Source: Streptomyces europaeiscabiei
Lineage (GTDB): Bacteria; Actinomycetota; Actinomycetes; Streptomycetales; Streptomycetaceae
Length of the DNA: 64,000 nucleotides
Reading direction: 5' to 3'
Assembly: GCF_036346855.1 (NCBI RefSeq)
Contig: NZ_CP107841.1
Coordinates: 8,808,001-8,872,000 of the forward strand
The notes beneath the pieces were generated by a model. The model made no database searches and was not told the origin of the DNA. It saw nothing but the letters and a program-made list of their open reading frames with translations. Below are positions 52,043 through 59,806 of the stretch, in pieces; the first letter of the stretch is position 1; each line of letters opens with the position of its first letter. A program made the translations under genes and the position numbers.

Positions 52043-52923
52043 GCGGCGGCATGAAGGTCGGCGCGGTGATCATCACCATGGGCAACCGCCCCGACGAACT
52101 CCGCGCCCTCCTCGACTCGGTCGCCAAGCAGGAGGGCGACCGGGTCGAGGCGGTCGTCGTCGGCAACGGCTCGCCCGTCCCCGACGTCCCCGAGGGCGTA
52201 CGGACGGTCGAGCTGCCCGAGAACCTCGGTATCCCCGGGGGCCGCAACATAGGCATAGAGGCCTTCGGCCCCAGCGGCCGGGACGTCGACGTCCTCCTCT
52301 TCCTCGACGACGACGGCCTGCTCGCGCACCACGACACCGCCGAACTCTGCCGCCGGGCCTTCGACGCCGACCCGAAGCTCGGCATCGTCAGCTTCCGGAT
52401 CGCCGACCCGGACAGCGGCGAGACCCAGCGGCGCCACGTGCCCCGGCTGCGGGCCGCCGACCCGATGCGCTCCTCCCGGGTCACCACCTTCCTCGGCGGC
52501 GCCAACGCCGTACGCACCGCCGTCTTCGCCGAAGTCGGCGGCCTCCCGGACGAGTTCTTCTACGCGCACGAGGAGACCGACCTGGCCTGGCGGGCCCTCG
52601 ACGCGGGCTGGATGATCGACTACCGGTCCGACATGGTGCTGTACCACCCCACGACCGCCCCCTCCCGGCACGCGGTCTACCACCGCATGGTCGCGCGCAA
52701 CCGCGTCTGGCTCGCGCGCCGCAACCTCCCCGCCCCGCTCGTCCCGGTCTACCTGGGCGTCTGGCTGCTGCTGACCCTGCTCCGCAAGCCCTCCGGCCCG
52801 GCCTTGAAGGCCTGGTTCGGCGGCTTCAAGGAGGGCTGGACGAGCCCCTGCGGCCCCCGCAGGCCCATGAAGTGGCGTACGGTGTGGCGGCTGACCCGGC
52901 TGGGCCGACCTCCCGTCATCTGA
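52039..52923 (+). CDS. Glycosyltransferase family 2
   Basis: A 294-residue enzyme. GTG 52039 overlaps the previous stop; ATG 52051 is an alternative. GT-A fold markers are VGAVIITMGNRPDELRALLDSV at the start, ENLGIPGGRNIGIEAFG, the DDDG metal motif in LLFLDDDGLLAHH, FLGGANAVRTAVFAEVGGLPDEFFYAHEETDLAWRA (ED-type catalytic region), and a C-terminal amphipathic region (LVPVYLGVWLLLTLLRKP) for membrane association. It likely adds a sugar to the lipid-linked alcohol phosphate made by the neighbouring enzymes. Donor and acceptor are unknown. Confidence 0.9.
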   Translation: MSGGMKVGAVIITMGNRPDELRALLDSVAKQEGDRVEAVVVGNGSPVPDVPEGVRTVELPENLGIPGGRNIGIEAFGPSGRDVDVLLFLDDDGLLAHHDTAELCRRAFDADPKLGIVSFRIADPDSGETQRRHVPRLRAADPMRSSRVTTFLGGANAVRTAVFAEVGGLPDEFFYAHEETDLAWRALDAGWMIDYRSDMVLYHPTTAPSRHAVYHRMVARNRVWLARRNLPAPLVPVYLGVWLLLTLLRKPSGPALKAWFGGFKEGWTSPCGPRRPMKWRTVWRLTRLGRPPVI

Positions 52924-53018
52924 CACGCTCGAAATCTGAGAGCATTCGGCCGTACCCGGTCCAGGTTTCCGCCTCGGCCCGACCAGGCTGCGCACTTTGA
53001 GGACGAAAGTTTCCATTT

Positions 53019-53948
53019 GTGAGTGAGACAACGCATGACGGCAGGGTTGTGGTGAGCGACCGTCCGTCGCCCGACGACGGGCTCTCCGCGACGGAACTGG
53101 CCGCCAAGTACGGGCTCGCCGTGAGCGGCGCCAGGCCCGGACTCGTCGAGTACGTCCGCCAGATGTGGGGGCGGCGTCACTTCATCCTCGCCTTCTCCCA
53201 GGCGAAGCTCACCGCGCAGTACAGCCAGGCCAAGCTCGGCCAGCTGTGGCAGGTGGCGACCCCGCTGCTCAACGCGCTGGTGTACTTCCTGATCTTCGGC
53301 CTGATCCTCAACGCAGACCGGGGCATGTCGCGCGAGGTGTACGTCCCGTTCCTGGTCACGGGCGTGTTCGTGTTCACCTTCACGCAGAGCTCGGTGATGG
53401 CGGGCGTCCGCGCGATCTCCGGCAACCTGGGCCTGGTGCGCGCCCTGCACTTCCCGCGCGCCTCGCTGCCCATCTCCTTCTCGCTCCAGCAGCTCCAGCA
53501 GCTGCTGTTCTCGATGATCGTGCTGTTCTGCGTGGCGGTCGGCTTCGGCAGCTACCCGAAGCTGTCGTGGCTGCTGATCGTGCCCGTTCTGGCGCTGCAG
53601 TTCCTGTTCAACACCGGCCTCGCGCTGATCATGGCCCGCATGGGGTCCAAGACCCCGGACCTCGCGCAGCTGATGCCGTTCGTGATGCGGACCTGGATGT
53701 ACGCCTCCGGCGTCATGTTCTCCATCCCGGTGATGCTCGCCGACCACCCCAAGTGGATCGCCAGCGTCCTCCAGTGGAACCCGGCCGCGATCTACATGGA
53801 CCTGATGCGCTTCGCGCTGATCGACGGCTACGGCCGCGAGAACCTGCCCCCGCACGTGTGGGCGGTCGCGGCAGGCTGGGCCGCTCTGATCGCGTTCGGT
53901 GGCTTCGTGTACTTCTGGAAGGCGGAGGAGAGGTACGGCCGTGGCTGA
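53019..53948 (+). CDS. ABC-2 type polysaccharide exporter permease (Wzm/TagG-like)
   Basis: A 309-residue membrane protein with a ~50-residue cytoplasmic lead and six helices (ATPLLNALVYFLIFGLIL, YVPFLVTGVFVFTFTQSSVM, LQQLLFSMIVLFCVAVGFG, LSWLLIVPVLALQFLFNTGLALI, MPFVMRTWMYASGVMFSI, VWAVAAGWAALIAFGGFVYFW). GTG 53019 follows GAGGACGAAAG. QYSQAKLGQLWQVATPLLNA is the family's lead motif. It pairs with the ATPase that overlaps its end by eight bases. These exporters move lipid-linked O-antigen or teichoic-acid-like polymers across the membrane, which fits the operon's phosphotransferase and glycosyltransferase genes. Confidence 0.92.
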   Translation: MSETTHDGRVVVSDRPSPDDGLSATELAAKYGLAVSGARPGLVEYVRQMWGRRHFILAFSQAKLTAQYSQAKLGQLWQVATPLLNALVYFLIFGLILNADRGMSREVYVPFLVTGVFVFTFTQSSVMAGVRAISGNLGLVRALHFPRASLPISFSLQQLQQLLFSMIVLFCVAVGFGSYPKLSWLLIVPVLALQFLFNTGLALIMARMGSKTPDLAQLMPFVMRTWMYASGVMFSIPVMLADHPKWIASVLQWNPAAIYMDLMRFALIDGYGRENLPPHVWAVAAGWAALIAFGGFVYFWKAEERYGRG

Positions 53949-54708
53949 GTCACACATCCCCACCGTCATCGCGGACGAACTGCACATCGTCTACCGCGTG
54001 AACGGCGCCAAGACCGGCAAGGGCAGCGCCACCGCCGCTCTCAGCCGCATCGTCAAGCGCGGCGAGGAGCGCGGGGTGCGCAAGGTGCACGCCGTCAAGG
54101 GTGTCTCCTTCATCGCCTACCGCGGCGAGGCCATCGGCCTGATCGGCTCCAACGGCTCCGGCAAGTCCACCCTGCTGCGTGCGATCGCCGGTCTGCTCCC
54201 GGCGGAGAAGGGCAAGGTCTTCACCGACGGCCAGCCCTCCCTGCTCGGCGTCAACGCCGCGTTGATGAACGACCTCACGGGCGAGCGGAACGTCATATTG
54301 GGCGGCCTCGCGATGGGCATGTCCCGCGAGCAGATCAGGGAGCGCTACCAGTCGATCGTCGACTTCTCCGGCATCAACGAGAAGGGCGACTTCATCACCC
54401 TGCCGATGCGGACGTACTCGTCCGGCATGGCGGCCCGGCTGCGCTTCTCCATCGCGGCGGCCAAGGACCACGACGTGCTGATGATCGACGAGGCCCTCGC
54501 CACCGGTGACCGGTCCTTCCAGAAGCGCTCCGAGGCCCGTATCCGCGAGCTGCGCAAGGAGGCCGGCACGGTCTTCCTGGTCAGCCACAACAACAAGTCC
54601 ATCCGCGACACCTGCGACCGCGTCCTGTGGCTGGAACGCGGCGAACTGCGCATGGACGGACCCACGGACGAGGTCCTGAAGGAATACGAGAAGTTCACGG
54701 GCAAGTAG
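53941..54708 (+). CDS. ABC exporter ATPase (Wzt/TagH-like)
   Basis: A 255-residue ATPase. GTG 53941 has GGAGGAGAGG upstream and overlaps the permease gene. Walker A is GLIGSNGSGKSTLL, the signature is TYSSGMAARLRFSIAAA, and Walker B is VLMIDEALATGD (the ALA(T/V)GD form typical of polysaccharide exporters). The insertion before the ATPase (YRVNGAKTGKGSATAALSRIVKRGEERGVRK) is also usual for Wzt/TagH. It lacks the extra C-terminal carbohydrate-binding domain seen in some Wzt proteins, so no specific polymer terminus is recognised. The operon ends 12 bases later at a strong hairpin. Confidence 0.93.
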   Translation: MAESHIPTVIADELHIVYRVNGAKTGKGSATAALSRIVKRGEERGVRKVHAVKGVSFIAYRGEAIGLIGSNGSGKSTLLRAIAGLLPAEKGKVFTDGQPSLLGVNAALMNDLTGERNVILGGLAMGMSREQIRERYQSIVDFSGINEKGDFITLPMRTYSSGMAARLRFSIAAAKDHDVLMIDEALATGDRSFQKRSEARIRELRKEAGTVFLVSHNNKSIRDTCDRVLWLERGELRMDGPTDEVLKEYEKFTGK

Positions 54709-54719
54709 CCCGAAACGAC

Positions 54720-54754
54720 CCGGGCCCCACCGGAACTGTTCCGGTGGGGCCCGG
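54720..54754. terminator. Strong terminator hairpin of the exporter operon
   Basis: Perfectly complementary 17-base arms (54720-54736 and 54738-54754, beginning CCGGGCCCCACC) fold on themselves with a loop of a few bases, 12 bases after the ATPase stop. There is no long T tract, as usual in Streptomyces. Confidence 0.9.
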
Positions 54755-55051
54755 CGTCTGCAAGGGATACCCGGGAGCGGCGTCCGCAAAGGAAACGCCA
54801 ACTTCGGCAAGGAAGCGTCAACTCCGGGCGCCCATAGGAATCTTGGGGGCAATCGGTGCGTTCTTGTGATGTGCAGGACACCCCGACGGAGCTTGGTGCG
54901 TTGTACAACGTAAGCTGTACCGGTGCCCAATCGCGGCAAGTGGGTCCATAATGCGCGACATCCGGCATCAGCCGCAGACGCCGCCCACTGGGCGGCGTGT
55001 CCGAAATAGTGCGTATTGGGTCGGCAGTGTAGAACGGGAGATGTGACGGCC
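54755..55051. other. Leader/promoter region of the hopanoid operon
   Basis: No gene in this 297-base gap. A short inverted repeat (GTACA at 54903-54907, TGTAC at 54916-54920) and a later GTGTAGAACGG (55027-55037) near the end could be promoter parts. I could not fix a -35/-10 pair with confidence. Confidence 0.45.
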
Positions 55052-55117
55052 ATGGCTACGGAGACTCCCCAGCTCAAGCACGCTTCTGCCGTTCTCGCGC
55101 CGGGTGACGAGCGGTGA
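55052..55117 (+). CDS. 21-residue open frame coupled to hpnC
   Basis: ATG 55052 follows GGGAG at a good distance and opens a frame MATETPQLKHASAVLAPGDER. Its TGA overlaps the GTG start of hpnC (GGTGACC). The hpnC start has no good ribosome site of its own, so this frame may exist to deliver ribosomes to hpnC. The peptide has no recognisable domain. Too short to be sure it is a gene product. Confidence 0.5.
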   Translation: MATETPQLKHASAVLAPGDER

Positions 55118-56016
55118 CCGAAACCGGGACGGCGCGCGCCGGGGACCCGGAGGGCGACACCCTCGACAAGGCCGGGGCGGAGAACTTTCCCGTCGCCCCG
55201 TTCTTCCTCCCCAGGGCCTGGCGCGACGACCTCATGGCCGTCTACGGCTTCGCCCGGCTCGTCGACGACATGGGTGACGGCGACCTCGCTCCCGGCGGCG
55301 CCGACGCCCGCCTCCTCGGTGTCCGTCCGCAGGACGCCGACGACCGGCTCCTCCTTCTGGACGCCTTCGAGGCCGACCTCGCCAGGGTCTTCGACGGCAC
55401 CCCGGACCACCCGCTGCTGCGCAGGCTCCAGCGCACCGTCCGCAGCCGCTCCCTCACCCCCGAGCCGTTCCTCGCCCTGATCGCCGCCAACCGTCAGGAC
55501 CAACTGGTCAAGCGGTACGAGACCTACGACGATCTGCTCGCCTACTGCACGCTGTCCGCGAACCCCGTCGGCCATCTGGTCCTCGCCGTCACCGGCGCCA
55601 CGACCCCCGAGCGGGTCCGGCACTCCGACGCGATCTGCACCGCGCTGCAGATCGTCGAACACCTCCAGGACGTGGCCGAGGACCTGGGCCGCGACCGTGT
55701 CTATCTGCCCGCCGCGGACATGAAGCGCTTCCACGTCCAGGAGGCGGACCTCGCCGCGCCCACCGCCGGCGCATCGGTGCGCGCACTGGTCGCCTACGAG
55801 GCGGAACGCGCCCGGAATCTCCTGAATGACGGCACCCCCCTCGTGGGTAGCGTCCACGGCAGGCTGAGGCTGCTCCTCGCGGGGTTCGTGGCGGGAGGAA
55901 GGGCGGCCGTCCAGGCGATCACCGCCGCCGAATTCGACGTACTTCCCGGCCCGCCCAAGCCCGGCAAGCTCCGGCTGCTGCGCGAGGTGGGCGCGACCCT
56001 GCGAGGAGAGGGGTGA
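55114..56016 (+). CDS. hpnC: Hydroxysqualene synthase HpnC
   Basis: A 300-residue trans-isoprenyl diphosphate synthase-fold enzyme. GTG 55114 overlaps the stop of the short upstream frame. The first Asp-rich motif is DDMGD (51-55) and the second is QDVAED (185-190), both expected in HpnC. With HpnD and HpnE it makes squalene by the three-step bacterial route: HpnD forms presqualene diphosphate from two farnesyl diphosphates, HpnC converts it to hydroxysqualene and HpnE reduces that to squalene. It overlaps hpnD by four bases (GTGA). The order C-D-E in a coupled operon is diagnostic. Confidence 0.95.
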   Translation: MTETGTARAGDPEGDTLDKAGAENFPVAPFFLPRAWRDDLMAVYGFARLVDDMGDGDLAPGGADARLLGVRPQDADDRLLLLDAFEADLARVFDGTPDHPLLRRLQRTVRSRSLTPEPFLALIAANRQDQLVKRYETYDDLLAYCTLSANPVGHLVLAVTGATTPERVRHSDAICTALQIVEHLQDVAEDLGRDRVYLPAADMKRFHVQEADLAAPTAGASVRALVAYEAERARNLLNDGTPLVGSVHGRLRLLLAGFVAGGRAAVQAITAAEFDVLPGPPKPGKLRLLREVGATLRGEG

Positions 56017-56963
56017 TCCGGACCGTGGAATCGGAACCACACGCGGCCGCGCCGGTACTCGCCGCCTACAGCTACTGCGAGGCCGTCACCGGACAGCAGG
56101 CCCGCAACTTCGCCTATGGCATCAGGCTGTTGCCGACGCCCAAGCGCCGCGCGATGTCCGCGCTGTACGCGTTCTCCCGGCGCGTCGACGACATCGGTGA
56201 CGGCGCGCTCGCGGTCGAGGTGAAGACGGCCCGGCTGGCGGAGACCAGGGCGCTGCTCACCCGGGTCCGGGCGGGCTCCGTCGACGAGGACGACACGGAT
56301 CCCGTAGCGGTCGCCCTCGCCCACGCCGGGGCGGCCTTCCCGATCCCGCTCGACGCCCTCGACGAACTCATCGACGGCGTCGTCATGGACGTACGCGGTG
56401 AGCACTACGAGACCTGGGACGACCTGAAGGTCTACTGCCGCTGTGTCGCCGGTTCCATCGGGCGGCTCTCGCTCGGTGTCTTCGGCACGGAACCGGGGGC
56501 GCGCGGCGCGGAACGCGCGCCGGAGTACGCCGACACCCTCGGGCTCGCGCTCCAACTGACGAACATCCTCAGGGACGTTCGCGAGGACGCGGAGGGCGGG
56601 CGCACCTATCTGCCCGCCGACGACCTCGCGAAATTCGGCTGCTCGGCCGGGTTCGCCGGGCCTCTCCCGCCGTCCGACTCCGACTTCGCGGGTCTGGTGC
56701 ACTTCGAAGTGCGCCGGGCCCGCGCCCTGTTCGCCGAGGGTTACCGGCTGCTGCCGATGCTCGACCGGCGCAGCGGCGCCTGCGTCGCCGCCATGGCCGG
56801 CATCTACCGGCGGCTGCTCGACCGCATCGAGCGGGAACCGGAGGCCGTGCTGCGCGGCCGGGTCTCGCTGCCCGGCCGTGAGAAGGCGTACGTCGCCGTA
56901 CGCGGCCTTTCCGGTCTGGACGCCCGGCATGCGTCGCGCCGTACCGTCAGGAGGCGCGTCTGA
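56013..56963 (+). CDS. hpnD: Presqualene diphosphate synthase HpnD
   Basis: A 316-residue enzyme. GTG 56013 overlaps the hpnC stop. Motifs: SYCEAVTGQQARNFAYGIRLLP, ALYAFSRRVDDIGD (DDIGD 59-63), YCRCVAGSIGRL and LQLTNILRDVREDAEGGRTYLP with RDVRED at 187-192 and the following EGGRTYLP typical of HpnD and phytoene synthase-like enzymes. It condenses two farnesyl diphosphates head to head. Its stop codon overlaps the start of a short 46-codon frame. Confidence 0.96.
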   Translation: MIRTVESEPHAAAPVLAAYSYCEAVTGQQARNFAYGIRLLPTPKRRAMSALYAFSRRVDDIGDGALAVEVKTARLAETRALLTRVRAGSVDEDDTDPVAVALAHAGAAFPIPLDALDELIDGVVMDVRGEHYETWDDLKVYCRCVAGSIGRLSLGVFGTEPGARGAERAPEYADTLGLALQLTNILRDVREDAEGGRTYLPADDLAKFGCSAGFAGPLPPSDSDFAGLVHFEVRRARALFAEGYRLLPMLDRRSGACVAAMAGIYRRLLDRIEREPEAVLRGRVSLPGREKAYVAVRGLSGLDARHASRRTVRRRV

Positions 56964-57103
56964 TGGACAATTCGCTCCAAGACGAACCCATCGGGGAAAA
57001 GTGGTACGCAACCCTCCGCAACGCGGGAGCGTCCCTGACTGCGACGGCCTGCCGCGGACCCATCCGGCACCCCGGCGGACCGGCAGGGGAGGGTGCACGA
57101 TGA
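56963..57103 (+). CDS. Small 46-residue protein between hpnD and hpnE (DUF6380-like)
   Basis: ATG 56963 overlaps the hpnD stop and its TGA overlaps the hpnE ATG, so it is coupled on both sides. The sequence runs MDNSLQDEPIGEKWYATLRN, followed by AGASLTATACRGPIRHPGG and a short end. It matches my memory of a small Streptomyces family (DUF6380) often found in this position; the SLTATA core is its mark. It is soluble, without a membrane segment. Its role in hopanoid synthesis, if any, is unknown. Confidence 0.7.
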   Translation: MDNSLQDEPIGEKWYATLRNAGASLTATACRGPIRHPGGPAGEGAR

Positions 57104-58527
57104 CCGACGGCGCACAGTCCGAGGGGCTGCCGGACGCGGACCGTACGGGCCGCCCCCGGAGCACGGCCGTGGTGGTCGGCGGGGGGCTGGCGGGCGTCAC
57201 CACCGCGCTCTCGCTCGCCGACGCCGGCGTGCGTGTCACGCTCCTGGAAGGGCGGCCCCGGCTGGGCGGACTCGCCTTCTCCTTCCAGCGGGGCGAGCTG
57301 GCCGTCGACAACGGGCAGCACGTGTATCTGCGGTGCTGCACCGCCTACCGCTGGTTCCTCGACCGTGTCGAAGGGACCGAGCTCGCGCCGCTGCAGGATC
57401 GTCTCGACGTGCCGGTTCTCGACGCCGGGGGCAGAGCCGGGCGACGGCTCGGCAGACTGCGGCGCGACGCGCTGCCCGTCCCCCTGCATCTGGGACGCAG
57501 CCTCGCCACGTACACCCATCTCTCGCTCGCCGAGCGCGCCGGGGTGGGGCGGGCCGCACTGGCGCTCAAGGCGCTCGACCTCGCCGATCCCGGGCTGGAC
57601 GAACAGGACTTCGGCAGCTGGCTGGCCGCGCACGGTCAGTCGGCGCGGGCCGTCGAGGCGCTGTGGGACCTCGTGGGGGTCGCCACCCTCAACGCGGTGG
57701 CTCGGGACGCCTCCCTGGGGCTCGCCGCGATGGTGTTCAAGACGGGTCTGCTGTCCGACCCGGGCGCCGCCGACATCGGCTGGGCCCATGTCCCGCTGGG
57801 TGAACTGCACGACCGGCTGGCCCGCAAGGCGCTCGACTCGGCGGGTGTCCGTACCGAACTCCGTACCCGCGCCACCTCCATCTCCCCCCTGGGGAACGGG
57901 ACTTGGCGGGTCGAGGTCCCCGGCGAGAGCCTCGACGCCGACACGGTCGTCCTCGCCGTACCGCAGCGCGAGACGTACGACCTGTTGCCCCCAGGAGCGC
58001 TCGACGAGCCCGGGCGGCTGCTGGAGATCGGTACCGCGCCGATCCTCAACGTCCATGTGGTGTACGACCGGAAGGTGCTGAGCAGGCCGTTCTTCGCGGC
58101 GCTCGGCTCGCCCGTGCAATGGGTCTTCGACCGGACCGAGGCGTCCGGTCTGCGTGAGGGCCAGTATCTGGCGCTGTCGCAGTCGGCCGCACAGGACGAG
58201 ATCGACACGCCCGTGTCCGGCTTGCGCGAGCGGTATCTGCCCGAGCTGGAAAGGCTGTTGCCCTCCACACGCGGCGCGCGGGTGAAGGACTTCTTCGTGA
58301 CCCGGGAGCGCACCGCGACGTTCGCTCCCACCCCCGGCGTCGGACGGCTCAGGCCCGGCGCCCGCACCAAGGCCCCCGGCCTGTACCTGGCCGGAGCGTG
58401 GACCGCCACCGGGTGGCCCGCGACCATGGAGAGTGCGGTCCGCAGCGGCATCGGGGCGGCGGACGCCGCCCTCGCCGCGCTGGGCCGGCCCAGGGACCAC
58501 CTCTTCGACCACGAGGAGGCCGCGTGA
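57100..58527 (+). CDS. hpnE: Squalene-forming FAD oxidoreductase HpnE
   Basis: A 475-residue amine-oxidase-fold flavoprotein from ATG 57100. The dinucleotide-binding loop VVVGGGLAGVTTALSLADAGVRVTLLE is at ~24-50 (GGGLAG 27-32), then RLGGLAFSFQRGELAVDNGQHVYLRCC, typical of HpnE. The FAD end motif is GLYLAGAWTATGWPATMESAVRSG near residue 430. It reduces hydroxysqualene to squalene using a reduced flavin. It overlaps the polyprenyl synthase start (GTGA) downstream. Confidence 0.96.
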   Translation: MTDGAQSEGLPDADRTGRPRSTAVVVGGGLAGVTTALSLADAGVRVTLLEGRPRLGGLAFSFQRGELAVDNGQHVYLRCCTAYRWFLDRVEGTELAPLQDRLDVPVLDAGGRAGRRLGRLRRDALPVPLHLGRSLATYTHLSLAERAGVGRAALALKALDLADPGLDEQDFGSWLAAHGQSARAVEALWDLVGVATLNAVARDASLGLAAMVFKTGLLSDPGAADIGWAHVPLGELHDRLARKALDSAGVRTELRTRATSISPLGNGTWRVEVPGESLDADTVVLAVPQRETYDLLPPGALDEPGRLLEIGTAPILNVHVVYDRKVLSRPFFAALGSPVQWVFDRTEASGLREGQYLALSQSAAQDEIDTPVSGLRERYLPELERLLPSTRGARVKDFFVTRERTATFAPTPGVGRLRPGARTKAPGLYLAGAWTATGWPATMESAVRSGIGAADAALAALGRPRDHLFDHEEAA

Positions 58528-59669
58528 CGCTCGAAGCGCCCCCAACCGGTTCCCGCACTCTCGGTACCGCGAACACATCGACATCTGGAGAGACTGTGCC
58601 CACTGTGCCCCCGGCCGTGACGGCCGCTGCGAGGACCGCGGTGGACGTGACCGCGCTCCTGGAGCGCGGGCGGACCCTGGCCACACCCGTGCTGCGGGCG
58701 GCCGTCGACCGGCTGGCGCCCCCCATGGACACCGTCGCCGCCTACCACTTCGGCTGGATCGACGCCCACGGCAACCCGGCGGACGGCGACGGCGGCAAGG
58801 CCGTACGTCCCGCGCTCGCCGTCATGTCCGCCGAGGTCACCGGCGCCGCACCCGAGGTCGGCATCCCCGGCGCGGTCGCGGTGGAACTGGTGCACAACTT
58901 CTCGCTGCTGCACGACGACCTGATGGACGGCGACGAACAGCGCCGCCACCGCGACACCGTCTGGAAGGTCCACGGCCCCGCCCAGGCCATCCTCGTCGGC
59001 GACGCCCTGATGGTCCTCGCCAACGAGATCCTCCTCGAACTGGGCACCGCCGAGGCGGCCCGCGCCACCCGCCGCGTCACCACGGCGACCCGCGCGCTCA
59101 TCGACGGGCAGGCCCAGGACATCTCCTACGAGCACCGCGAGCGGGTCACCGTCGAGGAGTGCCTGGAGATGGAGGGCAACAAGACCGGCGCCCTGCTCGC
59201 CTGCGCCTGCTCCATCGGCGCGGTCCTCGGCGGCGCGGACGACCGCACCGCCGACACGCTGGAGAAGTACGGCTACCACCTGGGCCTCGCCTTCCAGGCC
59301 GTCGACGACCTGCTGGGCATCTGGGGCGACCCGGTCTCCACGGGCAAGCAGACCTGGAGCGATCTGCGCCAGCGCAAGAAGTCCCTGCCGGTCGTGGCCG
59401 CGCTCGCGGCGGGCGGTCCGGCCTCCGAGCAACTCGGCGAGCTCCTCGCCGCCGACGCCAAGAGCAGCGACTTCGAGAACTTCTCCGAGGAGGAGTTCGC
59501 CGTGCGCGCCGCCCTCATCGAGGAGGCGGGCGGCCGCGCGTGGACCGCCGAGGAGGCGCGCCGCCAGCACACGATCGCCATCGAGGCGTTGGACTCGATC
59601 CGGATGCCCGAGCGGGTGCGGGACCAGTTCGCGGCGCTCGCCGACTTCGTCGTCGTACGAAAGAGATGA
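58524..59669 (+). CDS. Polyprenyl (probably farnesyl) diphosphate synthase
   Basis: A 381-residue trans-prenyltransferase. GTG 58524 has GAGGAGG four bases upstream and is coupled to hpnE; GTG 58596 also has a ribosome site (TGGAGAG) and would remove a disordered lead of 24 residues. The first Asp-rich motif is HDDLMD at 130-135 and the second DDLLGIWGD at 261-269. GGKAVRPALAV binds diphosphate. The residues before the first motif include FSLLH, which alone does not fix chain length. Its place in the cluster indicates farnesyl diphosphate supply for squalene. The stop overlaps a 17-codon frame. Confidence 0.93.
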   Translation: MTLEAPPTGSRTLGTANTSTSGETVPTVPPAVTAAARTAVDVTALLERGRTLATPVLRAAVDRLAPPMDTVAAYHFGWIDAHGNPADGDGGKAVRPALAVMSAEVTGAAPEVGIPGAVAVELVHNFSLLHDDLMDGDEQRRHRDTVWKVHGPAQAILVGDALMVLANEILLELGTAEAARATRRVTTATRALIDGQAQDISYEHRERVTVEECLEMEGNKTGALLACACSIGAVLGGADDRTADTLEKYGYHLGLAFQAVDDLLGIWGDPVSTGKQTWSDLRQRKKSLPVVAALAAGGPASEQLGELLAADAKSSDFENFSEEEFAVRAALIEEAGGRAWTAEEARRQHTIAIEALDSIRMPERVRDQFAALADFVVVRKR

Positions 59670-59719
59670 TCGCCATCCCCCAGGAGCCGACCGCCAACGG
59701 TCGAATAGCCCTCGCGTAG
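59666..59719 (+). CDS. 17-residue open frame after the prenyl synthase
   Basis: ATG 59666 overlaps the prenyl synthase stop (ATGA) and GAAAGAG lies just upstream. The frame MIAIPQEPTANGRIALA ends at 59719, 87 bases before shc. It may be a coupling remnant or a chance frame. No known family. Confidence 0.3.
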   Translation: MIAIPQEPTANGRIALA

Positions 59720-59806
59720 TCGCCGGCCGGTGCCTGTCACCGGACACGCACCGGCCGACGGCTGACCCACCGCAGAGAGATCCGTCCACTGCACGAAGGG
59801 GAAGCC

